DNA of 56,857 nucleotides from Marinilabilia sp. (GTDB taxonomy: Bacteria > Bacteroidota > Bacteroidia > Bacteroidales > Marinilabiliaceae). Numbering within the stretch: position 1 is the first letter of the stretch; every line of letters begins with the position of its first letter. Shown piece by piece: positions 28,067-41,333 of this stretch. The position numbers and the translations under genes were made by a program. The stretch spans positions 1 to 56,857 of the forward strand of contig NZ_JADQBH010000088.1 of assembly GCF_016278715.1 (NCBI RefSeq), read 5' to 3'. Under the pieces are notes generated by a model. It saw nothing but the letters and a program-made list of their open reading frames with translations. It was not told where the DNA came from and ran no database searches.

Positions 28067-28102
28067 TCTGTTTTTAACCTGTAATTATTAGAACCTAATA
28101 CC

Positions 28103-30637
28103 ATGATCTTAAAAAACACAACCTTCGGCATCTGCTTGTTACTAAGCTTAATCCTAACAGGCAATGCTTCGTTTGCACAGACGCTGCAACTCAACGAAAA
28201 AGAATATTTTGAAACCACCGGATTAAATGTTCTGGTTTTCAACAATGAATACAACGGCTTCTTCTTTGATGAAAAAACGGCCGGAATAGAACTCATTCAT
28301 CACGGTGTCAGAACTTCAACCGGGGGGGCAGTCAGGCTCCAGAACACCCCTGAACAATGGGATTTAATTCCTACAATGGTGAACAAAACGGTTGATAAAA
28401 ACAACAAAAGCATAGAATTCACGCTTCGGTACGAAGCTTACGATTTTGACTCAAAAATCACCGTTTCTCCAAAAGAGGAAGGTTTTCAAATAACCGTATC
28501 ATTAGACCAACCGGTACCGGAAGAATTAGAAGGAAGGGCAGGCTTTAATCTGGAGTTTTTACCTTCTGCATACTTCGAAAAAAGTTATCTCACAGACGGC
28601 AAGCCGGCAACATTTCCGTTATACCCGTCAGGCAATACCACCATCGAACCATTAAAGAACAAAATACCACAGTTTGCAGGTCACAGCACTTTTGATGACC
28701 GCGGCCTTGATGAATACATAGATCCCAAACCATTGTCGAAAGGTAACACACTGGTGTTGGCTCCCGAAGATCCCGAAAGGTATGTAAAGATTGAATCGGA
28801 ATCGGAAATAATGCTATTTGATGGTCGGAATCTTGCCCAAAACGGGTGGTTTATTGCACGCAGCATATTGCCAACCGACCAAACAGGCGAAGTTCTAAAG
28901 TGGTATGTCGAACCCAACGCCATCGAAAACTGGGTGCGCGAACCAAACATCGGTTTTTCCCAGGCCGGCTACCATCCCGACCAAAAGAAAGTTGCCGTTA
29001 TTGAACTCGACAAGAATGATACCCCTCTTCAACAAGCTTTTATCTATGAAATTACCGCATCAGGCGAGAAAGTAAAACGTCTGACTGTAAACACAAAAGA
29101 ATGGGGAGAATATTTACGTTACAATTACGTAAAAATTGATTTCAGCTCTATCAAAGAACCAGGACTATACTACATTGAATATGGTGACCAAACAACAAAT
29201 ACCTTCTCTATTGACGAAAATGCGCTGAAAAATGTATGGCATCCCACATTAGATGTTTTCCTACCGGTACAAATGGATCACATGAAAGTGAACGAAGCCT
29301 ATCGTACCTGGCATGGCGAACCCTTTATGGATGACGCTTTGCAAGCTCCCGTAAACACTGAGTTTTTCGATGGTTACCGCATGGATTCTGTAACAGACAC
29401 CAAATACAAATCGCTGGAGCGCATACCCGGACTGGCTGTTGGTGGCTGGTTTGATGCCGGCGACTATGATATTCAAACCGGCACGCATTGCCGTACCATC
29501 CTGAGTCTGGTGGATTCATGGGAATACTTCAAAGTTAACAGAGACCAGACCTTTATCGACCAGGAAACCCGCTACGTTGACATCCACCGCCCCGACGGCG
29601 ACCCCGATATTCTTCAGCAAATAGAGCATGGTACCCTTAACCTGGTGGCGCAGATTGAAAATATCGGGCATCCGGTAAGAGGAATTATTGTTCCCAAACT
29701 GCACCAGTACCATCACCTGGGAGATGCTTCCACTGAAACCGACAATTTGCCCTACAATCCGAGCCTTAAACCTTATGAAAGCGATGGAAAAAGTTCTGGA
29801 ACCCTAGACGACAGATGGGCTTTTACCAACCGAAACTACATGCTTGATTTTTCAACCGTGGCAGCACTCGCTGCAGCCAACAGGGCGTTGAAAGATTACA
29901 ACAGTGAACTGGCCGAAAAATGCCTCCGTCTGGCTAAGAATCTTTTTGCAGAGGCTTCTGAAATTATGAAAACAGCGGAACCCAACAGGTTTTCACGTTG
30001 GGGCCAGTTTAATGAAATATCCGCAGTATTACAGCTGTATATTGCCACCGGAGAAAAAGAATTTGCAAACCGCTATGAAGAACTCATCTGGCCGGCACTG
30101 GAGGAATCATCAGAATGGACCCTTTCAATGGCGCTTCAAGCCATTCCTCACATGGATGAAGACTTTAAAGGAAAACTTAAAAAATACGTGATTAACCACA
30201 AAACAGAAATCACTGGATTAGACGCTGACAACCCTTACGGAGTACCTGTTTCGACCAGAGGATGGGCAGGAAACTCAGGAATTATCGATTGGGCTATTAC
30301 CAATTACATGGCACACAAAGCCTTTCCCGAAATCATTGAAAAGGAAGATGTGTACAGGGGATTAAATTACTTGTTCGGATGTCATCCCTCCTCCAATCTT
30401 TCGTTTGTTTCGGCCGTAGGAACCCGCTCCAAAAAGGTAGCTTATGGCAGCAACAGAGCCGACTTTAGCTTTATCGCAGGCGGAGTGGTTCCGGGGGTTC
30501 TGATTTTGAATCCTGACTTTCCCGAAAACAAAGAAGACTGGCCCTTCTTCTGGGGTGAAAATGAATATATTATCGATATTGGTGCGTCGTATATTTATTT
30601 AGCCAATGCAGTCAACGAACTGCTTAGTGAGAATTAA
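28103..30637 (+). CDS. GH9 glycoside hydrolase with N-terminal beta-sandwich domains
   Basis: 844 residues. Signal peptide to about residue 26 (ASFAQ); an N-terminal beta-rich region of about 250 residues without a motif I recognise; a CelD_N-type immunoglobulin domain (about 280-370, IGFSQAGYHPDQKKVAVIELD); then the GH9 (alpha/alpha)6 domain. Catalytic residues are visible: Asp451 and Asp454 in GGWFDAGDYD and Glu821 in WGENEYIIDIGASY. GH9 is mostly endo-beta-glucanase, but members act on other beta-1,4 glycans, and in this xylan setting a xylan-, xyloglucan- or mixed-linkage-active enzyme is possible. The N-terminal region is unusual for a simple cellulase. It is embedded in the operon (36 and 23 bp to neighbours). 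Substrate uncertain; family assignment firm. Confidence 0.9.
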   Translation: MILKNTTFGICLLLSLILTGNASFAQTLQLNEKEYFETTGLNVLVFNNEYNGFFFDEKTAGIELIHHGVRTSTGGAVRLQNTPEQWDLIPTMVNKTVDKNNKSIEFTLRYEAYDFDSKITVSPKEEGFQITVSLDQPVPEELEGRAGFNLEFLPSAYFEKSYLTDGKPATFPLYPSGNTTIEPLKNKIPQFAGHSTFDDRGLDEYIDPKPLSKGNTLVLAPEDPERYVKIESESEIMLFDGRNLAQNGWFIARSILPTDQTGEVLKWYVEPNAIENWVREPNIGFSQAGYHPDQKKVAVIELDKNDTPLQQAFIYEITASGEKVKRLTVNTKEWGEYLRYNYVKIDFSSIKEPGLYYIEYGDQTTNTFSIDENALKNVWHPTLDVFLPVQMDHMKVNEAYRTWHGEPFMDDALQAPVNTEFFDGYRMDSVTDTKYKSLERIPGLAVGGWFDAGDYDIQTGTHCRTILSLVDSWEYFKVNRDQTFIDQETRYVDIHRPDGDPDILQQIEHGTLNLVAQIENIGHPVRGIIVPKLHQYHHLGDASTETDNLPYNPSLKPYESDGKSSGTLDDRWAFTNRNYMLDFSTVAALAAANRALKDYNSELAEKCLRLAKNLFAEASEIMKTAEPNRFSRWGQFNEISAVLQLYIATGEKEFANRYEELIWPALEESSEWTLSMALQAIPHMDEDFKGKLKKYVINHKTEITGLDADNPYGVPVSTRGWAGNSGIIDWAITNYMAHKAFPEIIEKEDVYRGLNYLFGCHPSSNLSFVSAVGTRSKKVAYGSNRADFSFIAGGVVPGVLILNPDFPENKEDWPFFWGENEYIIDIGASYIYLANAVNELLSEN

Positions 30638-30660
30638 CCCTAACCCAAACCAGAAAAACT

Positions 30661-32172
30661 ATGAAACTTTTTAAGAACATTTGCTTTTTCACATTACTAT
30701 TCTGCTTGTTTTCAGGCAATATTACTGCACAAAAAGCTGCATTAATAAAAATCGATCCCGATCGAAAAATTGACACCATTGATCCTAATATCTACGGAGC
30801 ATTTGTTGAACCAATCCGAACGGTGGTTTATGGAAATATCTATGATCCCGAATCCTCCTTTGCCGATGAAAATGGTTTTCGAAAGGATTTCATCGACCTT
30901 ATCAAAGAGCTCAACATTCGTAACGTCCGTTGGCCGGGTGGAAATTTTGTTTCCGGCTACAACTGGGAAGATGGTATTGGCCCGAAAGACCAACGACCGT
31001 CAAAACTTGATCTGGCATGGAAACAAGTCGAAACCAACCAGATGGGAACCGACGAATATGCTAAATTCTGTAGCCTGATTGGGGCCGACAACTTCCTTTG
31101 TATCAACGGCGGTACAGGCACGCTCGATGATGCCCGTAACTGGGTGGAATACTGCAATTATGATAAGGGCACTTACTATTCCGACCTTCGACGAAAAAAC
31201 GGAAATGAAGAGCCTTTCAATGTGAAATACGTAGGCCTTGGCAATGAGATAGACGGACCCTGGCAAATGGGACAAAAATCGGCAGAAGATTACTGCAAAT
31301 TTGCGCTGGAAGCCGGAAAACTTATAGCCCTGATCGATGAAGACATTAAACTGGTTGCCTCAGGAGCTTCGCTGTACCGCCCCGGAAACGAGTGGGTGGA
31401 TTGGAATGAATACGTCCTGGATAAAATGGTGGGCAAAATTGATTACATCTCGGTACACAGATATGCCACCGAAGCTTTGCCCGGTGGAAGGGAAAACAAT
31501 ATCTTTTCTGACCGAATGTCACTTGGGCTGGATATTGATGAGAAAATAGAAACCACACAGGCGCTCATAAAAAAGGCAATGATCAAATCTGAGTCCGAAC
31601 GCCCGGTTTACATCTCTTTCGATGAGTATTCTCCTGGTTTTGGAGGCATTGCCAGTTCTTTATTGCTTGCACAACATTTGAATTCATTTATCAGGCATGC
31701 CGATATTGTAAAAATGGCCAATATCACCATGATTACTGCCCTGACCGGACATTCTCCTAAAGGTGTTTTCAAAAATTCCCTGTTTCATACATTCAATCTC
31801 TATTCCAACAATGCCCTTGGCACAGCTTTGGATGTTTATGCTGATGGGCCATCTTATGACAATGAGATATTCGACAACATCCCTTATCTGGATGTGACAG
31901 CAATATTTAACGAATCAGAGCAAAAAATAATTGTTAATGTGGTCAACAGACATGAGACTGATGACATCGAAACAAAAATCGATTTACAAGCCGGCAAATA
32001 CTCAGGCAAGGCTACAGTCAATTTGATTAATGCTGAAAGTCTTGATGCAAGAAATTCCATTGAAGAATCTCCTGTTTCAATAAAAACCAAACAGATGAGT
32101 TTTAAAGGCACCGTTATTCAACATACATTCCCTGCTCATTCATTTACCCAAATTGAAATTCCGACGAAATAA
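30661..32172 (+). CDS. GH51 alpha-L-arabinofuranosidase, secreted
   Basis: 503 residues with a signal peptide ending in NITAQ, a (beta/alpha)8 catalytic domain and a C-terminal beta-sandwich. The acid/base is Glu196 in VGLGNEIDGPW and the nucleophile Glu322 in ISFDEYSP; NVRWPGGNFVSGYNWEDGIGP is the conserved GH51 substrate loop. The reaction is removal of arabinofuranose side chains from arabinoxylan oligosaccharides. Length matches intracellular-type GH51 enzymes, but the signal peptide places this one in the periplasm, which is usual in Bacteroidota. It is 23 bp after GH9 and 18 bp before GH3, so arabinose removal and xylose release are produced together. Confidence 0.95.
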   Translation: MKLFKNICFFTLLFCLFSGNITAQKAALIKIDPDRKIDTIDPNIYGAFVEPIRTVVYGNIYDPESSFADENGFRKDFIDLIKELNIRNVRWPGGNFVSGYNWEDGIGPKDQRPSKLDLAWKQVETNQMGTDEYAKFCSLIGADNFLCINGGTGTLDDARNWVEYCNYDKGTYYSDLRRKNGNEEPFNVKYVGLGNEIDGPWQMGQKSAEDYCKFALEAGKLIALIDEDIKLVASGASLYRPGNEWVDWNEYVLDKMVGKIDYISVHRYATEALPGGRENNIFSDRMSLGLDIDEKIETTQALIKKAMIKSESERPVYISFDEYSPGFGGIASSLLLAQHLNSFIRHADIVKMANITMITALTGHSPKGVFKNSLFHTFNLYSNNALGTALDVYADGPSYDNEIFDNIPYLDVTAIFNESEQKIIVNVVNRHETDDIETKIDLQAGKYSGKATVNLINAESLDARNSIEESPVSIKTKQMSFKGTVIQHTFPAHSFTQIEIPTK

Positions 32173-32190
32173 TATTATAAAATTTCTGTC

Positions 32191-35100
32191 ATGCAACGTA
32201 CTCTAGCGAAACTATTTATATTAACACTTTTCAGTGTTTCCATAATTGCTTTCATCCCGGGCGGGGAGCATTCCAAAAAGCCAATATACCTCAACACTTC
32301 TTATTCATTCGAAGAGAGAGCTGCAGATTTGGTTTCCAGAATGACTCCCGAAGAAAAGCAAAGTCAGTTTGGCAATACCATGCCTGCAATTCCACGATTG
32401 GGAGTCAATGCCTACAATTTCTGGGGCGAGGCACTACATGGTGTTATGGGACGCAACAACAACAGCGGAATGACCGCCACATCATTTCCAAATAGTGTAG
32501 CTGCCGGAGCAACATGGGATCCTGAATTGATTAAAAGAGAAACCGAAGTTGTTTCGGATGAAGCCCGCGGGTTCAATCATGATTTGATTTTCACCCTCAC
32601 ATACTGGTCGCCGGTGATTGAACCTGCCAGAGACCCACGTTGGGGAAGAACTGCCGAAACTTTTGGAGAGGACCCGTTTCTGGTTTCTGAAATAGGTAAA
32701 GGATTTATTCAGGGAATGATGGGTGATGACCCCCGGTACCTGAAAACTGTTCCCTGCGGAAAACACTTCCTGGCCAATAATACTGAGTTCAATCGTCATT
32801 CCGGAAGTTCTGATCTGGATCAAAGGGATATGTATGAATATTACCTCCTGCCCTACCGGACCCTAATACGCGATTACAACCTCCCTTCTGTTATGACTTC
32901 CTACAATGCTGTGAACGGAGTTCCCGTTTCAGCCAGTAAATTCCTGGTCGATACCATTGCCCGGAAGTTGTATGGATTGGAAGGATACATAACCAGCGAT
33001 TGTGGGGCTATTGATGACATTGTAAGAGGCCATCATTATGCCGAAGATTACACTCAGGCGGCTGCAATGGGAATCAAATCGGGTGTGGACATTGACTGTG
33101 GAGGTGTTTATCAAAATCATGCACTCAAAGCATTGGAAGAGGGATTAATATCACAAGGCGACATTGATAAAGCGCTGATTAACATCTTCATGACCAGAAT
33201 GCGAACCGGCGAGTTCGATCCAAAGGGGATGGTTCCTTATGCAGGCATCAAACCCTCCAAAGTTAATGATCCATCACATCACGATTTGGCCATTGAAATG
33301 GCAACAAAGACTCCTGTACTACTGAAAAACGACAAGGTTGCAACTACAGAAAATAAAGCCTTGCCAATAGATCTATCCAAAATCAAAAAAATTGCTGTGT
33401 TAGGCCCCCAGGCCAATCTGGTTGAACTGGGAGATTATTCAGGTCCGGTGGAACCTGATTTACGAATTACCCCACTAGCCGGGATTCAGAACTACATTAA
33501 AGAACACAACCTAAACACAGAGGTTGTCTCAAAATCAGGTGGTAACACTGCAAAAAACACAGACTTCTTTACCATTTCCGGCTTTTCAACAGTAACCACC
33601 GATGGGAACATTAAAGAATTTGACGCCACCAAATTTGATAAATCGGCCAAAGGACTGATAGCCTCCGAACGTTTCGGTCAATCGGCTGTCAGAGGAATAA
33701 AAGACGGTGACTGGACCTTATACGAGAACATCGACATAACCAATGTGGACTCCATCCGCTTTAACATGACTATTGCGGATGAAGGAGGATTGCTTGAGGT
33801 GCGCGTCGGGTCGGCAACCGGAAATGTTCTGGCATCCCAGACAATTGTTTCCGGCAATCAGGAAAATAACAATTCATGGTTCAGACGCCCGGAAACAGTG
33901 TCAGTAAAAATCAACACACTGGGGATAACCGGACCGCAACCCATTGTTTTGGTTTATCATGAACCGGAACCTGACGGCACGGACCAGGAAACACTGGACA
34001 TGGCGGCTTCTGCCGATGTGGCTTTGGTATTTGTCGGAACCGACCAATCAACCGGAAGGGAAGAATCCGACCGTTTCTCTATTACGCTTCCCGGGAATCA
34101 GAATCAGCTGATTAAAGCTGTAGCAGATGCCAACCCCAATACCATTGTGGTAATGCAAACCATGGGCATGGTAGAAGTTGAAGAGTTTAAAAATCATCCC
34201 AATATTAAAGGTATTATCTGGACTGGGTATAACGGTCAGGCACAGGGAACCGCTATGGCAAAAATCCTCTTTGGCGATGCTAATCCCGGCGGAAAACTTA
34301 ATGTTACCTGGCATAAATCGCTCAATGACATCCCTGATTTTAACGACTATACCCTGAGAAAAAGTACAGAAAATAACGGCCGTACTTATTGGTATTTCGA
34401 CGGTGAGGTCTCCTATGAGTTTGGTTTTGGACTTTCATACACCACTTTCGAGTACAGCAATTTTGCCATCAGCCAAACCAACATTACGCCCAACGATAAA
34501 ATTACTGTAAGTGTTGATGTATCTAACACCGGCAAAGTTGATGGTGACGAAATTGTACAGGTTTATGTAAAAACACCTGACAGTCCCGCCTCCCTCGACA
34601 GACCAATCAAAAGGTTAAAAGGGTTCAAAAGAGTAACCATTCCTAAAGGCCAGAGTAAAAGAGTCCAAATCGATATTGACTGCAAAGACCTTTGGTTCTG
34701 GGATGCAAAAAACAGCAAAATCACATTTGATCAGGGCGCATACATTTTCGAAATTGGTGCTTCATCAAGCGACATTAAAGGTGAGTTAGAAGCCACCATG
34801 AATGGGAAATATAAACCCGAACTTGTTAATGTTGTTGCCGAAAGTGACAAGGTGGTTCTGAAGCCGGGTGACATCATCCAATCCAGCGTAACTGCAGCCA
34901 TGGATGACGATACTTTTTATGACATTAATAAAGCCCGGGTAATCTACAGAAGCAATAATCCATCAGTCGTTGATGTTGACCAAAACGGAAAAGTTACGGC
35001 TACCGGGGTGGGCATTGCATCTGTTTTTGCTGATGTAACTATTGATGGTAAAACATTATCTGACGGTTATCCTGTGAAGGTGATGCCAGACCTGACGCCT

Positions 35101-36009
35101 GAATCAGTCTCGGTGAATGGCAAAATCATCCCCGGATTTGACAAGGATGTGAAAGCCTACAGTTTTCTGCTGAAGAATACATCAAATGTACCAACAGTGG
35201 AAGCAGTGGCCGTCAGTGATAATATCAGAGTGGATATTCAACAAACCAAAGATATTCCCGGAACTGCCGTAGTTACTCTTGTGGATGACATCACTCTGGA
35301 AAAAAACATCTACTATGTGAATTTTGATGTAAAATCTGTCAGTGAGGAGTTTAATGGTTCTGAAATTGGTTCGCAATGGGAATGGATACGCGAAAACCCA
35401 TCGACTCATAGTCTCTCAAAAAAAGACGGCGCCATTACTATCACCAGCGAACCCGGAGGCGTTTCGGAGAACACCAACAATGCAAAAAACATATTGCTGC
35501 AAAGCGCCAATTCCGACTGGACCATAGAAACAAAGCTGGTAGGATCCAGAATGCCTTCCCAGCCTGAAAATGCCGGAATTATTGTTTATCAGGATGATGA
35601 AAACTTTATTAAACTGATGTTAAGGGCTGTCATCAAAACCACCCGTGTAAGGGAGCCCCAACCGGGAACCATTGACCTGGTGATGGAAGAAAACGATATT
35701 TCCAAATCGCTGGCTTCCTTTAAACTCAAAGAAGCCATAACCGACAACAATGAGTTGGTTCTTAAACTGACAAAAAAAGGGAGTATCTACACCGCTTATT
35801 ATTCCATGGATGACGGCGAAAACTTTGAAGAAATGGGAACGGCGGATCTCCTGCTGAAGGACATTAAGGCCGGGCTGATGGTGGCAGACGGTATCATCGC
35901 CAATTACATGAAAAGTACTTTCTGGTTCGATTCTGACACCACAAAACCGGATACACCTTTTAATGTTTCGTTCGATTATTTCCGCATCGAAAACAGCGGC
36001 ATTGAGTAA
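32191..36009 (+). CDS. Multidomain GH3 beta-xylosidase/glucosidase-type enzyme
   Basis: 1272 residues, much longer than the 750-900 usual for GH3. Order: signal region (1-25); GH3 N-terminal barrel (about 40-335) with nucleophile Asp270 in YITSDCGAIDD and the KHFLANNTE motif; first part of the GH3 C-terminal domain (about 370-455); an inserted CBM6-like beta-sandwich (about 460-600); rest of the GH3 C-terminal domain (about 600-745, VFVGTDQSTGREESDR, YEFGFGLSYTTF); a fibronectin-III-like domain (about 757-865); a bacterial Ig-like (BIG2-type) domain (about 877-965); a cadherin-like beta-sandwich (about 971-1047); and a concanavalin-like domain resembling GH43 C-terminal domains (about 1049-1272). 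Beta-xylosidase activity is inferred from the arabinoxylan locus. The added modules suggest binding to polymeric substrate. It is 18 bp after GH51. Confidence 0.9.
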   Translation: MQRTLAKLFILTLFSVSIIAFIPGGEHSKKPIYLNTSYSFEERAADLVSRMTPEEKQSQFGNTMPAIPRLGVNAYNFWGEALHGVMGRNNNSGMTATSFPNSVAAGATWDPELIKRETEVVSDEARGFNHDLIFTLTYWSPVIEPARDPRWGRTAETFGEDPFLVSEIGKGFIQGMMGDDPRYLKTVPCGKHFLANNTEFNRHSGSSDLDQRDMYEYYLLPYRTLIRDYNLPSVMTSYNAVNGVPVSASKFLVDTIARKLYGLEGYITSDCGAIDDIVRGHHYAEDYTQAAAMGIKSGVDIDCGGVYQNHALKALEEGLISQGDIDKALINIFMTRMRTGEFDPKGMVPYAGIKPSKVNDPSHHDLAIEMATKTPVLLKNDKVATTENKALPIDLSKIKKIAVLGPQANLVELGDYSGPVEPDLRITPLAGIQNYIKEHNLNTEVVSKSGGNTAKNTDFFTISGFSTVTTDGNIKEFDATKFDKSAKGLIASERFGQSAVRGIKDGDWTLYENIDITNVDSIRFNMTIADEGGLLEVRVGSATGNVLASQTIVSGNQENNNSWFRRPETVSVKINTLGITGPQPIVLVYHEPEPDGTDQETLDMAASADVALVFVGTDQSTGREESDRFSITLPGNQNQLIKAVADANPNTIVVMQTMGMVEVEEFKNHPNIKGIIWTGYNGQAQGTAMAKILFGDANPGGKLNVTWHKSLNDIPDFNDYTLRKSTENNGRTYWYFDGEVSYEFGFGLSYTTFEYSNFAISQTNITPNDKITVSVDVSNTGKVDGDEIVQVYVKTPDSPASLDRPIKRLKGFKRVTIPKGQSKRVQIDIDCKDLWFWDAKNSKITFDQGAYIFEIGASSSDIKGELEATMNGKYKPELVNVVAESDKVVLKPGDIIQSSVTAAMDDDTFYDINKARVIYRSNNPSVVDVDQNGKVTATGVGIASVFADVTIDGKTLSDGYPVKVMPDLTPESVSVNGKIIPGFDKDVKAYSFLLKNTSNVPTVEAVAVSDNIRVDIQQTKDIPGTAVVTLVDDITLEKNIYYVNFDVKSVSEEFNGSEIGSQWEWIRENPSTHSLSKKDGAITITSEPGGVSENTNNAKNILLQSANSDWTIETKLVGSRMPSQPENAGIIVYQDDENFIKLMLRAVIKTTRVREPQPGTIDLVMEENDISKSLASFKLKEAITDNNELVLKLTKKGSIYTAYYSMDDGENFEEMGTADLLLKDIKAGLMVADGIIANYMKSTFWFDSDTTKPDTPFNVSFDYFRIENSGIE

Positions 36010-36091
36010 TCAGAAACAATACACCTTATTGCGGCAGGAGCAATTTCTGTCGCAGATAGTGAAAATAAAATACTATTTACTAACCAAATAA

Positions 36092-39990
<3,899 letters not shown>

Positions 39991-40121
39991 TGTCTGGCCA
40001 GAAAGTCCCGTGTACCGAACAGATCCATGATTCTTTAAAATCTATATCCAATAATCTGTGAAATAAGGAAAAACACAAAATTTTTGGACATCTGTTCAAA
40101 TTTTCCTGTAAATGAAATATT

Positions 40122-41288
40122 ATGAAATTTTTGATATCCAAAAATAGAATTTCCTTCTCGATATTAATTGTGTCAATGGCTTTTTCAACCGGATTTGCCA
40201 AGGCACAACGAATCGAAAACTCAGTTCCTGCCCCAACAAACATCAATCAAAGTCAATGCCCCTGCATTATGCCCGACAACAGCGTGGTTTTTCAGGTGAA
40301 AGCACCCAATGCGCAAAAACTTCAAATTGATTTGGGGAAGAAATACAACATGGTAAAAAATGAGAACGACATCTGGACTGTCCGCACTGAACCCATCGAG
40401 CCCGGATTTCACTATTACTTTCTGATAATTGATGATTTGCCCGTTGCCGATCCGGCAAGCCAGTCGTTTTTTGGAACAGGAAAAATGACCAGTGGGATTG
40501 ACATTCCGGAACAAGGCATTGATTTTTACTCCATTAAAGACGTACCCCACGGCGCTGTCAGTTCAAAATACTATTTTTCCAATGTTACCAATAGTTGGCG
40601 GAGACTGTTTGTTTATACCCCTCCCGGATATAATGAAACCCCTGAAAGAAAGTATCCTGTGGTTTATCTCCAACATGGTGGAGGCGAAGACGAAACAGGA
40701 TGGGTTCGTCAGGGAAAAACGGACCTGATTCTGGACAACCTGATTGTCGAAAGAAAAGCAGAACCTATGATTGTGGTAATGGCCAACGGGAATGTCAGTT
40801 CAGGTATTGGAGGATACAGCAGCCAAGCCATGATAAGTTTCAAAAAAGAAATAACAGAAAACATTGTCCCCTTTATCGATAAAAACTACCGCTCTATGGC
40901 AAACGCCCAAAACCGGGCTATTTGCGGTTTGTCAATGGGTGGAGGACAATCCTTTTACACAGGTCTCGAAAATCTCAATATCTTTAGTTCGATCGGAATC
41001 TTTAGCTCTGGAATTTTCGGTGGAATTAGAACAACGGCAGACAATACTTTCGATGCCGAAAAAGAAATTCCGGGATTGTTGTCTCAAACAGCAGATTTCA
41101 ACCAAAAACTCGATTTATTCTATATTTCCTGTGGAGAAGCAGATCAACGCATTGAACATACAAAAAAAGCTGTAACCACCATGAAAGAAAATGGGCTGAC
41201 TATTGAATTCAATTCCTTTCCCGGGGATCATGAGTGGCAGGTTTGGAGAAAATCGTTCTGCGATTTTGCATCCCAGGCATTCAAATAA
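40122..41288 (+). CDS. CE1 esterase with N-terminal E-set/CBM48-like domain
   Basis: 388 residues: signal peptide (ending GFAKAQ), E-set/CBM48-like domain (about 40-150) and CE1 catalytic domain with nucleophile Ser271 in CGLSMGG and His in PGDHEWQVWRK. The E-set and linker (FHYYFLIIDDLPVADPASQ, GKMTSGIDIPEQG) are closest to the second half of the tandem CE1 at 26156, not to the three CE1 genes just upstream, so the array mixes two subgroups. The oxyanion-side motif [13 protein letters not shown] is complete. Role inferred: removal of feruloyl or acetyl groups from xylan. 45 bp separate it from the next esterase. Confidence 0.92.
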   Translation: MKFLISKNRISFSILIVSMAFSTGFAKAQRIENSVPAPTNINQSQCPCIMPDNSVVFQVKAPNAQKLQIDLGKKYNMVKNENDIWTVRTEPIEPGFHYYFLIIDDLPVADPASQSFFGTGKMTSGIDIPEQGIDFYSIKDVPHGAVSSKYYFSNVTNSWRRLFVYTPPGYNETPERKYPVVYLQHGGGEDETGWVRQGKTDLILDNLIVERKAEPMIVVMANGNVSSGIGGYSSQAMISFKKEITENIVPFIDKNYRSMANAQNRAICGLSMGGGQSFYTGLENLNIFSSIGIFSSGIFGGIRTTADNTFDAEKEIPGLLSQTADFNQKLDLFYISCGEADQRIEHTKKAVTTMKENGLTIEFNSFPGDHEWQVWRKSFCDFASQAFK

Positions 41289-41333
41289 TCGCTTTTAAAA
41301 ATAAAATCAACAAACCTAAACTGATTAAACATT

